Below, piece after piece: positions 1-10,759 of a stretch of 64,000 nucleotides of DNA. The stretch's first letter is position 1, and every line of letters starts with the position of its first letter. Source of the DNA: Rhinopithecus roxellana (lineage: Eukaryota > Chordata > Mammalia > Primates > Cercopithecidae); NCBI RefSeq assembly GCF_007565055.1, contig NC_044550.1, positions 88,378,174 to 88,442,173 on the forward strand, given 5' to 3'. Position numbers and translations under genes: made by a program. The notes below the pieces were generated by a model that saw nothing but the letters and a program-made list of their open reading frames with translations, was not told the DNA's origin and did not search any database.

Positions 1-36
1 AAACTCAGGTCTAGGACTTGGGCAGAACTACTTTTT

Positions 37-366
37 ATTTTCTTTTCTTTTTTCTTTTCTTTTTTTTTTTTTTTTTTTTTTGAGTCAGAGTTTCACTCTT
101 GTTGCCCAGGCTGGAGTGCAATGGCGTGATCTCGGCTCACTGCAACCTCCGCCTCCCGGGTCCTGATTCAAGCAGTTCTCCTGCCTCAACCTCCTGAGTA
201 GCTGGGATTACAGGCACGTGCCACAATGCCTAGCTAATTTTTGTATTTTTGGTAGAGATGGGATTTCACCATGTTGACCAGGCTGGTCTCGAACTCCTGG
301 CCTCGTGGTCCACCCACCTCGGCCTCCCAAAGTGCTGGGATTACAGAAGTGAGCCACCGCACCCGG
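37..366 (-). mobile_element. Alu, minus strand, complete
   Basis: A poly-T tail precedes tgagtcagagtttcactctt, followed by a full dimeric Alu in reverse complement ending cacccgg. Imperfect target-site duplications flank it: cttgggcagaactactttt at 17-36 and cttgggcagagccactttt at 367-386. Confidence 0.95.
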
Positions 367-389
367 CTTGGGCAGAGCCACTTTTTAAG

Positions 390-2340
390 ATTAATGGTCA
401 CATCCTGTAAGTAACAAATTTAAAAGGTCATGTATAACAAAACTTAAAACTAAGTCTCAACTGGATCAAAGTCATTCACTGAAGTGCTTTATAACTAAAA
501 AACAAAAGCAACACTTTTATGGGAACATCATATAAAGAATGTGCAGTATGCCATCTATATTCTGAAAACCGACTGAAAATTATAAAACATGCCAAAAATA
601 ACAACAGCAAATGACCAACACAGAGGGAAAAGGCGGGAAATTTAGAAAGAAAAAAAAAAAAAACTTCCAGGCTCCATCCTTCAGGAATATCGAGGAGGCA
701 GGCATGCAGCTGCTGTCATCGAAACCTGAGCCTAAGCCTGAGGCATAAGCTCTGCCTCACTTCCTGTGCCTGCAGGCGCCCCTGACTGCGTGCCCAATTT
801 CCGGGCTCTGTGCTGTTGCAGTCCCTGGCTCTTGCAGTTCATGAGCCTGGGAGGCCGCATGCATCCAAAGGCCTTGTTCCTGTGCTGTTTGTGCAAGCTG
901 CCTTCTCCCTGCCTACCCACCGAGCATGACCAAAGTGGTAGGCTGCCAGTGGCCATCTCCATAAAAGCAACTGAAAGTTTCATACTGGAAGCTCTTTTGG
1001 CTGGCACTCGCACAGTTCTATGAAATAAACTTAGTTAAAGCTCTATGAAGTATGAAAACTTTGCCCTGCTCTTTGACTTGCACAAATTTTGTTTGTATTG
1101 TACATTAGAAGAGAGAAAAGGATGCCTTGCGATGGCATTATTAACTAATGGGGCACTGCAATTTTTACCAGGAGGTGAACTATGCTTAGAAGACTCAGAC
1201 TTTTTAGAAAATCATTTCTCCACTCAAAAAAAAAAAAAAAAAAAAAAATTGAAGGAGGGCAAGAAATTTCACAATTTCTTGTGATAAACAATCACCATCT
1301 TTATAGTATCCATATAACTATTCAAAAATAAAACATTCTTCCTAAGACCTGTGTGGTAAGTCGGTAGATAAGAGGCTTTTGTAAAGTGCTACTTATTGGT
1401 AGCTGACTTATATGAAGTAGTCCTAATGAATAATGAGGGTTGACTAGTCTTGTTTGAAACTGTGCCTGTGTAAGTTGTAGCAGTCTTATTTAAAGTGTAT
1501 AACAGTGCTCTCTTGCTTAATTTAATCTTTAACATTATAGCATGCCACAACTGTAAAGTATTAATGCTATTGTTACCCAAACAAGAAAAAGATTATTATT
1601 TTATTATGTCAAAAGTTTAAGATGTTCTACTGCCATTGTTCTAGCTGTCCAGTGCATTAGCAATTCTTGATGTGCTTAGGAGGTGGATCCATGAATTCCT
1701 TAGACTTTCTGCCAGAATTAAAAAGTGTCTGATTAAATGGTGAACAGTAAGTAGACTGAGGCAAATTTCCAGTGATGCTGTCATTTTTTATTTTGCTATG
1801 CCTTTAGCTTGAAGATTACAACACAATTCTGTTTAAAACCAAACAGCATTAGTTCTTATCTATTCCCCAGATGGGAAATCTATTTTAAGTCAATATTTTA
1901 AAGAAATATGAAGCCATAACAAAAGCTATCATTAATTTTTCTCTGAAGTGCTAGTTAATGCATGCAAAGAAAATAGAGCGATTTAAAACTATTCATCGTT
2001 TAATGTTTAATGACACTTATTTTCAATATATTTTATATGGGCAATTTTTTTTACCTCCTCTAAAGAGGAATAATATTTATTGACTAAAGGTAAAAAACAG
2101 TGGTTTAGACACCAATTCTTTTTCAAGATCTTTGACTATATAATACATTGTACAATGGATTTTATTCTTCATGAAATTTTTAGTTTCCCGACCTATAAGA
2201 CAGAGATAATGACTTAGAGAGAGTTCTACAGGAGACTCAGACTTTAAAACACTTAGATTGATCGATACAAGAAAGTAAAGCAAAAGATAAGGAGTGTGAG
2301 AATTTCAACAGAAAATTAGAAGCTATAAAAAAATCAGTGG
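390..2340. other. Intergenic, mostly unassigned; GC-richer patch at 690-1040
   Basis: There is no supported gene. A patch of higher GC at about 690-1040 includes an 85-codon plus-strand frame (766-1023). Its stop at 1021-1023 is followed directly by AATAAA (1024-1029). I do not recognise the peptide. An A-rich run lies at 1226-1248. The remainder is AT-rich sequence in which I see no clear repeat family. Confidence 0.4.
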
Positions 2341-2637
2341 GGCCAGGCGCAGTGGCTCACGCCTGTAATCCCAGCACTTTTGAAGGCCGAGGCGGGTGGA
2401 TCACAAGGTCAGAAGTTTGGGACCAGCCTGACCAACATGGTGAAACCCCATCTCTACTAAAAATACAAAAATTAGCCATGTGTGGTGGTGCGCTCCTGTA
2501 ATCCAAGCTACTCAGGAGGCTGAGGCAGAATTGCTTGAACCCAGGAGGTGGAGGTTGCAGTGAGCTGAGATCACGCCACTGCACTGCAGCCTGGGTGACA
2601 GAGTGAGACTCTGTCTCAAAAAAAAAAAAAAAAATTA
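2341..2637 (+). mobile_element. Alu, plus strand, complete
   Basis: The element starts ggccaggcgcagtggctcac, has the mid A-rich linker and a right arm ending gagactctgtctc plus poly-A. Weak flanking similarity (cagtgg before, aagtgg after) suggests a short target duplication. Confidence 0.95.
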
Positions 2638-2639
2638 AG

Positions 2640-3869
2640 TGGATATTCTTAGTCTGAAATTTTTTAGAAATCTGAAATTAAAAAAAAAAAAAATTGGTTT
2701 TAAAGGCAGATAGAACAAAGCAGAACACAAGGTTTATGAAATCAAAAACAGGTCCCTAGAAAATATTAAATATAAAAGCAAAGTATTAGAAAAATAAATA
2801 GAAAAAAAATCAAAGCAGAGTGTTTAAAATATGTATTGGACACAGTTAAAAAATCACACATAGGTGTAACTGGATGTCCCAAAGAAAAGAGAAAGACATG
2901 GTGGCAGAAACAATGTTTTAAAAGACAATGATAGAATTTTCAAACTCAAAAAACACATAAATCCAAAGATTAAGGAAAATCATTGAATTCAATGCATTTA
3001 CAAGGAAATTATCAATAAACACCTCATAGTTCACTCATTAAAAAACAAAATATATACAATTGAAAAGAGAATTTGTAAACTAAAAGGTAGGTCAGAAGAT
3101 ACCCAGACTGACACACAGACAGTTAAGAGGATGGAGAATCCAGAAACAGCATAGAAACTTACCAGACATGATCAAAAGGTTTGCTCAAGGTACAGAAGAA
3201 GGGAGAAGAAAATGGGACTAAAACAGTATTTGAAGAGAAAACAGCCAAGAATTTTTCAGATTTAATAAATGCTACAAATCTCCAGAAGGATAAGCACATT
3301 TCGATTTTCTAAGAAGTAAGCAATATAAAGTTTGGATAATTGAGGTTGCATTGTATTTTTTTGGAATATTAGAACTGGAAGATGCCTAAGAGATAAAGTA
3401 AATATAACCCACTGATTTTATAGAAGCAGCAGCTTGAGGGGCCTACCAGTAAATAACTTGAGAGTCAGACAGAATCAGAACTCTTAAATTCAAATTAAGT
3501 GATATATTCACTATACAAGACTTTCCTATCTAATTTTTTTAAATTAAATCAACAGCATTATCAGAAGATATAGAGCATTCTATTATTTTAAATATAGATT
3601 TTCCTAAACTACTTTTTAAATCTTTCTTGTTGACTTTCATCATGTTGGCATATTGATAGTGAGAAAGAGTAATGTCAGTCACTTGTTCAAGATCACATGT
3701 TAGAGGCAGATCAGGGACTAAAATTCAAGTCTCTGAACTTTCAAGCTCAGAGTGTTTTTCACATGTATTTTTTTTTTTTTTTTTTAGATGGCATTTGAGC
3801 ACTGCAACTGAAACTGAAAACTGCTGTTCTTTCGCCTTCATTTTTAGCTTTAGCTATTATTTGTTGTGT
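2640..3869. other. AT-rich intergenic sequence, nothing recognised
   Basis: The stretch is A-rich on the plus strand at 2640-3330, with many short A runs, and could be an eroded L1 internal region. I could not identify it confidently. No supported open reading frame is present. Confidence 0.3.
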
Positions 3870-3883
3870 AATCCATACAATTT

Positions 3884-4183
3884 TTTTTTTTTTTTTTTTT
3901 TGAGATGAAGTTTTGCTCTAGTCACCCAGGTTGGAGTGCTGTGGCACAATCTCGGCTCACTGCAACCTCTGCCTCCTGGGTTCAACGAATTCTCCTGCCT
4001 CAGCCTCCCAAGTAACTGGGATTACAGGTGCCCGCCACCTCACCCCGCGAATTTTTTGTATTTTTAGTACAGACAGTTTCGCCATGTTGAGCAGGCTGGG
4101 CTGGAACTCCTGACCTCAGGTGATCCGCCTGCCTTGGCCTCCCAAAGTGCTGGGATTACAGATGTGAGCCACTGCGCCCAACC
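3884..4183 (-). mobile_element. Alu, minus strand, with target-site duplication
   Basis: A poly-T start is followed by reverse-complement Alu sequence ending gcgcccaacc. Perfect 14-bp duplications aatccatacaattt lie at 3870-3883 and 4184-4197. Confidence 0.95.
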
Positions 4184-4199
4184 AATCCATACAATTTCT

Positions 4200-4765
4200 A
4201 ATCCAATTCTCTGTACTATGTGAAAGGGGGGTGGAGGAGTACAGGAGAGAATGGAAAAAGGAACTATGATTTATTGATAATAGACATCTACCTTTTCTCT
4301 ACCTACCATTTTTTTCCTCATTTCTTCTAGGAATAGACCCCATCACTGTCCTGCATGTAATAATGAATACATGGCTAAGTTATGGCAAAAACAGCTTATC
4401 TTCCTGTTAGAACAGCAATTGGTCCAGGGTTGAGAACTTTACTCAAGCTTGGAATATTAGCCTTCTTCCAGGACTTTTAAATTGAGAACATTTACTGTCT
4501 AGTCATGAAGCGATGAGTTAATGATCCCAGGAAGAGGGATAGTGCACATCATTTCAGCCAGCTTGAGAAAATGAAGTCACTGTTTAGAAAGAACCACAGG
4601 AAGAGAAGGAAGAGAATAATACAGAGTAGAGCCTCTAGTTCGATGTTCCATCTTCCCTGTCCTTACTATAATTAATGTGCCAATAAATTCACCCTTTTGC
4701 CTAACAAGCTCAAATTAAGTTTCAATCACTTTCATTTCAAAGATTTTTTATTGATGCAGAGATTT
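4200..4765. other. Intergenic sequence, nothing recognised
   Basis: No reading frame, RNA gene or repeat family that I can name is present. Confidence 0.3.
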
Positions 4766-4768
4766 GTA

Positions 4769-5142
4769 CAGATGGTCCCCAAGTTATGGCTCAACTTAAA
4801 ATTTTTCAACTTTACAATGATGCAACAGATACATACATTCAGTAGAAACCATACTTTGAATTCTGAGCATATGCTCAGAAAACTTACATTAGCCTATGGT
4901 CAGGCAAAATCATCTAACCCTAAGATTATTATATAATAAAGTGTCGAATATACCATGTAATTTATTGAATATAGTATATGATAGAGTACAGTATCATTTT
5001 TCAGTCCTTGTGGTCACATGACTTGGAGCTGTGGCTCACTACTGCTGCCCCACATCATGGGAGATTATCATCTCATAGCCATAGCCTTGGGTAGGCTAAG
5101 CTATGATATTTGGTAGGTTAGGTATATTAAATGCATTTTTTA
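4769..5142 (+). mobile_element. Tigger-like (pogo family) non-autonomous DNA transposon
   Basis: The phrases ggtccccaagttatggctca, ttttcaactttacaatgatg, attcagtagaaacc and ggtaggttaggtatattaaatgc match the Tigger family in order. It is old and diverged and lacks transposase coding. The family assignment is from memory; the exact subfamily is uncertain. Confidence 0.65.
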
Positions 5143-5319
5143 TTTAGAATATTATGAGTATATAAAGGATTTATCAAAGAGGTAAGTCTAGGAGTATTTA
5201 TACTTAGAACTGAAACCTTGTCAATTACAGTCTTTAAAATGTGGAACTTGATGAAACAAGATGGGATGGGGACAATGCAAATCACTCCATCCCCATCTGG
5301 GAGTACGATATGCCTGTTA

Positions 5320-5775
5320 TGTAGTTGAGTGGTTTGAGTAGTGCCTTCCAAAAATTCGTATCCACCTGAAACCTCAAAATATGACCTTAATTGGAAATGG
5401 GGCCTTTGCAGATGTAATTAAGTTGAGGTCGTACTGAATAACAGTGGGTCCTAAATCAAATGACTGGTGTCATTATAAGAAGAGGAGAGGGCACACAGAG
5501 ACACAAGGAAGAAGACCATGTGAAGATGGAGGCAGAGACTGGAGTGATGCAGCTACAAACCAAGGAAGTCAAGGATTGCGAGAGCCGCCAGAAGCTAGGA
5601 AGAGGCAAGGAAGTATTCTTCCCTGGAGTCTTCACCAGGAACATACCCCACTGATACTGATAGCAAAAGATTGCAGACTTTTAACCTCTAGAACTGCAGC
5701 AGAATAAAATTCTGTTGTTCTTAGCCACCCAGTTTGTGGTAATTTGTTATGGCAGTTCCAGGAAACTGGTACATG
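5320..5775 (+). mobile_element. Probable solo LTR or LTR-like repeat
   Basis: The segment has phrases common in ancient mammalian repeats: ggaaatggggcctttgcaga, tgtaattaagttgaggtc, gaactgcagcagaataaaat (AATAAA-like signal) and gccacccagtttgtggtaat, ending ggaaactggtaca. Overlapping frames on both strands come from this repeat and are not genes. I cannot name the subfamily with confidence. Confidence 0.55.
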
Positions 5776-8700
5776 TAATAACAAAACAGTTGGTTAAATC
5801 ATTGCCGATTACATTTAGGATTCAGACAACATTCCTGCTGTGTCTGAAATTCTAGAAAAAAGAAAAATAGGCAGATACTTCCCCATGTTCGTACTTCTTA
5901 TAGATTGCTGGAAGATGCTGGAAAGAAATAAGCTTTAGTTAAAACCGACTCATCTGAAGAAGACTGAGAATATTCGACTCATAAAACAGGTGTCAGATGT
6001 AGGTTTTGTGGGTCTGACAATGATACAGTTTTGTGCACTCTGTTTAACTAAAAGAATACAAATTTACATACTAAAGAGAATATTTACTTAGAAAATACAT
6101 AAAACCAAGTTACAACATTTTAAAAGTTGATAAATACCATAAACATCACAATTTCAAAAACTCCATTCACAATGCAGAAACACCACCAGGCCTAAGAGTA
6201 TAACCTTCAAGCTGGGGCAGCCCATTTGCTAATGTGCAGCCATGGCTGCTACTTCCTCCCCAAAGGGGCAGTGTAAGTAACAAGCACATGAGCTTAAACT
6301 TCTTTAGGTTCAGGATACATCCACCTCTGCATAGAGCTTGGGCTAAGATAGGCCCATTTTGCCATTAATTGGCAGTCCTAGATAGTTGGACAGTCAGGAA
6401 CTATGCTGACAACAAAGCTGAATTTTCTACCTTCACAATATAAGATGCTTCATGATCTTCTCTGCTCTCCTTTCTCTGAGATTGAGTTCATTGTTACCTC
6501 CTCTTTCTCCCTCTGATTTATTCTCTCCCTGTACATCCAATAGTTACCTCTGCTTATTTGCAACATTATACTTATTTCATGACATTGACATTTGTTATTA
6601 GCTGTATGCTTTTTTTTATTTTCAGGTGAAAAAACCATGAAAACCCAACTCAAGCTTCCACAAAAAGAAATTTGGTGGGCTGTGATCTCTAGAACATATA
6701 GAGGTAGAGTAGTTTCCTGCAGTTCAATCAGGTCTGGCTGTGTTTCTCTGTGATTCTCCTAGCATTGCCCTTGTCCAAGGGCTGGTTTCATCCTCAGGCT
6801 GATTTTCCCCTAATCACAAAGTAGCTGCCTGAAGCAACAGACCTTACATGCCCCCTCTTTTATGTTTAAGTAAAAAAGATTATAAGCATCCCACCGCCAC
6901 TCAACATTTCTGAGCTTTGTGCAAAAGCCGGTCTTAATAAAAGAGTATCATACAGGTTTATGCCTTGGTTACATGCTCACCAAAGAACCAATAACTATAC
7001 TAAATGATTTCAAATTGTCCCTGGACTTGGCCATGGAATTGACCCCACACAAATATGTAATCTCCTGGCTGCTACACAGCGGGAAATGGTTAGATGTTGG
7101 GTATGCAAACAAAATGTCCATCATAATCACGGTGGATTCTCTTTTTATAAAACTGTGAGATACTAGAAGATAAAACCATGAGGTCCTGGAAGATAGAGAC
7201 ACTGTTGATTCACCCTTTTATCTTCAGGTCCTAACCTATGGCTGGCATATAATGAATATCGACAGCTACCTGAAAGAATGGACAAACAAAATAATTGATT
7301 CTCCCCAAAACTATTTTTGTCACCAGCCATTTCTATAATTCTTAAAGAATATTATAACTGTAATAATCTCACTCTCCACGGTTACAATTTTTATTAATTG
7401 CTTCCTGGCTCTTTCATTTGATTTCAATACATTGCCGATTATTTTTAGAGCTGCCATTAACACAGATTTCAATCACTGTCCTGTTTTCCCCTTGAGCAGT
7501 GAAGCGGTTGTCATGGAAACAGAATCCAGTGCCTCTTTCTAAAGCCTCCCATCAATGCAATTTGATGAGAGGAACTAACATACTCTCTCGTACCTGTATT
7601 TTATACGTGTGAAGATCTATTGCCTGAAAAAGATGCAAGTCATTACTGGAGTAAAGCATACTTGATGATGCATGGATTTGACAACTTGTCCAAAAAGATG
7701 TATCAGAGCTCTCATCTGGAAATAATGCCCTAATCAGTGTAAGAGAAAGGTTTTAATGCTTGAATTCACTAAAAATGTGAAGTCACAAGGTAGATTTTAT
7801 TTAAAGGTGGGAGGAAGAATAATTTTAATTGGCACCACTCATACAGCACCAAGTCACAGACTAGTAGCGTTTCTCAGAGAGCCCTATATGATGATTATGT
7901 GGGAAGAAGCCTCGTTTCCCTCAACTCCACCCTATACAAAAAAACTGAATTTGAAGTCTAATCCAGGTAGAATGGGGGTAGGGGGAGGGAGTAACTTCCC
8001 AAGCATCTCTGGATGAGGTAGCTCTGTCAGCCAAGGGAGACCCTTTGGAGAAAGTCTAGTCTAGGCCTCAGCTTCAGCACTTTCAGCAGCTGGGGAAAGT
8101 GTAGTAACTCTGTAGTAAACCAACAGCATCAATTACGTATAAGTATAAGAATTCATCACCAAATTCAGAATCAATTACGTATAAGTAATTCAGCATCAAT
8201 TACGTATAAGTATAAAGAATTCATCACCAAATTTTTTATCACCTTCATCAGGCCTTTATGGAAATGATTCAAAAGAGGGTCTAGTTACAGGAGGGTCTAG
8301 GACCAGGTCCTAAATTCTCAGCTAGGACAAATTTAAATAGAACAACCTTTAACCTTGTCAGCATGCTGGAATATTTTATTTGGTGGCTGGATGTGCTATG
8401 ATGAAATTTTCTATCATGTCATGAGATATTTGCATGGAGTAGCCTGTATATCTCTGAGGGTAGCCTGTTAACCCAAGGACATGGTCTAGAAGAAGCCAGG
8501 ATAAGGCAGATACAGATGACAAAGGGGCCAAGGGAGTTGGGATCGGAGAAGGTTATAATACTAAGGCCAACTATACCCACAGGGACCTAAAGCACAGGGA
8601 CCCAAGCAAAACAGATCTAATGAGTAGAACAGCTACAGCCAAGTAATCATAGAAGCAGTATTGCATCCTAGAAACAAGCAGGTAGCAATGAGCTAATACG

Positions 8701-9750
8701 CCAGAAACAAAGCTGGAAAGGTACGTGTACAGACTGGAAAGGGATTCATAAACTGAGATCAGTATCAGAAAAAGGGATGAGGCAGATGATGAGGCTGGGC
8801 TGTAAGACAGCAGTTGGGATCCTACCCAGTAGATTTTGTTGCAGTAGATTTTTACCAGTACAATGTTTTAAACTGGACAAACAAAAGGCTTCTTTTTGGT
8901 TTTGTTTCATTTTTTATGATCTGATTGTTTGGTTTACAATATGGCCCTATCAAGACTGTATTTTAAAAGATAACAATCAGTATATCTGCTCTTGGTCTAT
9001 GTGTTCTTGGTCTCTGAATAAAAGGAAGATTATCCATGAACTAGATCACAGCCGATTCTCCCAGTTGTCCTGGCTGCCACTTTTTTTTTTTTTTTTTTTC
9101 TTGCCTTCGTGTCAGCCACATCCCAGCTTTTCCCAAGGAACTTTCAGTTATAGTTATAGGAGCCATCCCATCACTTTTCTAGGAGAAAATCAGGTCAGTG
9201 TTATTACAGGAGTTGGTTCCACATACCACCAGGTTTAGAAATATTTTTTCTGTCAAAACATGCACAGGCTTCCTAACACCAAATACCACTACAACAAAGC
9301 CAGACCACATTTGGCCTAATTTTAGGACTCAAGGGTATTCAAGGCTGGCAAGATCTATGCCAGGCACTTGGAGTTGCTTTCTTGCCTTCTTCATACTAGG
9401 CCTGTTTCCAAGGGGCTGGGTATAGATCTTGTTTTCACTTGTTTTGTTTTGGACAAAATTCTTAAACTGCTCCTACGTGGACTCTTCCTTTTTGATCTGT
9501 ACCACTTAAACCATACACCCCACCCTGCACCACTTCCCCTCACTGTGCCCATTCTTGCTTTCTCACTCATTCTTGTTTTGACAATCCCACAACACTCCCC
9601 TCACTCACTCCATGGTAGAATTCCAGGAGGACTAGATCTGAGTGAGACAGTATTATAAAAGATGACATCAGAGGAAAGCTCAGAGCTAGGCCAAAGCCTT
9701 GTAAGCCTTTGGAAGGACTTTGGCTATTACTTTTAGAAAAATGGGAAACC
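5776..9750. other. Intergenic, no gene; small repeat cluster at 8124-8233
   Basis: The sequence is mostly unassigned and AT-rich. Poly-T runs occur at 6610 and 9080-9099. A 153-codon plus-strand frame (8777-9238) and a 96-codon frame (9368-9658) cross it, but they have no recognisable domain or splice context and I treat them as chance. Confidence 0.35.
8124..8233 (+). repeat. Short imperfect tandem repeat (about 2.5 units of 42 bp)
   Basis: Unit A (8124-8165) and unit C (8191-8233) share cagcatcaattacgtataag, then tataagaattcatcaccaaa with one extra A in C. Between them lies a half unit B (8166-8190). Near identity points to recent slippage or local duplication. Confidence 0.85.
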
Positions 9751-9754
9751 ATTA

Positions 9755-9962
9755 GAGCAAGCTTGTCCAACCTGTGGCCCAGGACGGATGTCAGCACAGC
9801 TCCACACAGATTCGTAAACTTTCTTAAAACATTATGAGATTTTTCTGCAATTTTTTTTAGCTCATCAGCTATTGTTAGTGTTAGTATATTTTATGTGTGA
9901 TCCAAGACAATTCTTCTTCCACTGTGACCTAGGGAAGCCAAAAGATTGGAAGCCCCTGCTTT
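9755..9962 (-). mobile_element. hAT-like non-autonomous DNA transposon
   Basis: Reading minus strand, the element begins caggggcttccaatcttttg, close to a hAT/Charlie-type terminus, and ends with ttggacaagcttg. Internal phrases cattatgagatttttctgca and agctcatcagctattgttag belong to a known interspersed family. The exact name is not certain. Confidence 0.6.
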
Positions 9963-10012
9963 ACAGATTTTTCAGCTGAGGAGTGGACATGGTCTAAAAA
10001 TAATGAATAGGG

Positions 10013-10307
10013 GGCCGGGCGCGGTGGCTCAAGCCTGTAATCCCAGCACTTTGGGAGGCCGAGACGGGCGGATCACGAGGTCAGGAGATCGAGACCATCC
10101 TGGCGAACACGGTGAAACCCCGTCTCTACTAAAAAATACAAAAAACTAGCCGGGCGAGGTGGCGGCGCCTGTAGTCCCAGCTACTGGGGAGGCTGAGGCA
10201 GGAGAATGGCATAAACCCGGGAGGCGGAGCCTGCAGTGAGCTGAGATCAGGCCACTGCACTCCAGCCTGGACGACAGACGAGACTGTCTCAAAAAAAAAC
10301 AAAAAAT
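10013..10307 (+). mobile_element. Young AluY of Old World monkey (AluYRa-like) type
   Basis: It starts ggccgggcgcggtggctcaa, with gcctgtaatcc preceded by CTCAA rather than CTCAC. It also has ccgagacgggcgg, aaaaactagccgggcgaggt, ataaacccgggaggcgg and ctgagatcaggcc. This set marks Old World monkey AluY lineages. Target duplications aataatgaatagg flank it (about 9999-10012 and 10308-10320). Divergence from the expected young consensus is low. Confidence 0.92.
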
Positions 10308-10604
10308 AATAATGAATAGGGATCATTCTGGTTGTTATGTTAGAAATTAACAGCAGAGGGAGCAAGAGTGAAAGTAGGAAATCCAGCACAATAATTCAGA
10401 TTGACATGATGGAGGCTTGATCCAAATTGTCACAGTAGAAGCAGCAAGATGAGGTCAGACCCAGATACATATTTTGAAAATTGAGGGAAAAGGATTTCCT
10501 GACAGATTGGATATGGGGCATGAGAGAAATGATGGAGGCAAAGCTGACTCTAAGGGTTTGGGTCTGAGCAAATATTTAAAAACTTACATAGTATTTCCGG
10601 AAAT

Positions 10605-10750
10605 CATGATTGTGCCAGACACAATTCTAAGCACTTTACCAATCGCAATTCATTTAATCCTCAAAACAGCCTATGAGATACACGCTACTAGTGGGCCCAA
10701 ACTTGATGCACAGACTCCCTAAATGATTTGTGCAAGTTCCCAGTGAATGT
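10605..10750 (+). mobile_element. MIR-like SINE fragment
   Basis: The phrases gtgccagacacaattctaag, cactttac, atttaatcctcaaaacagcc and ctatgagata follow the MIR/MIR3 pattern. It is ancient and truncated. Confidence 0.6.
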
Positions 10751-10759
10751 TGTTGCCAG

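Noticed and set aside
8777..9238. 153-codon plus-strand frame
   Set aside because: Contains a run of Phe from a poly-T tract and no domain signal; composition fits chance in AT-rich DNA.
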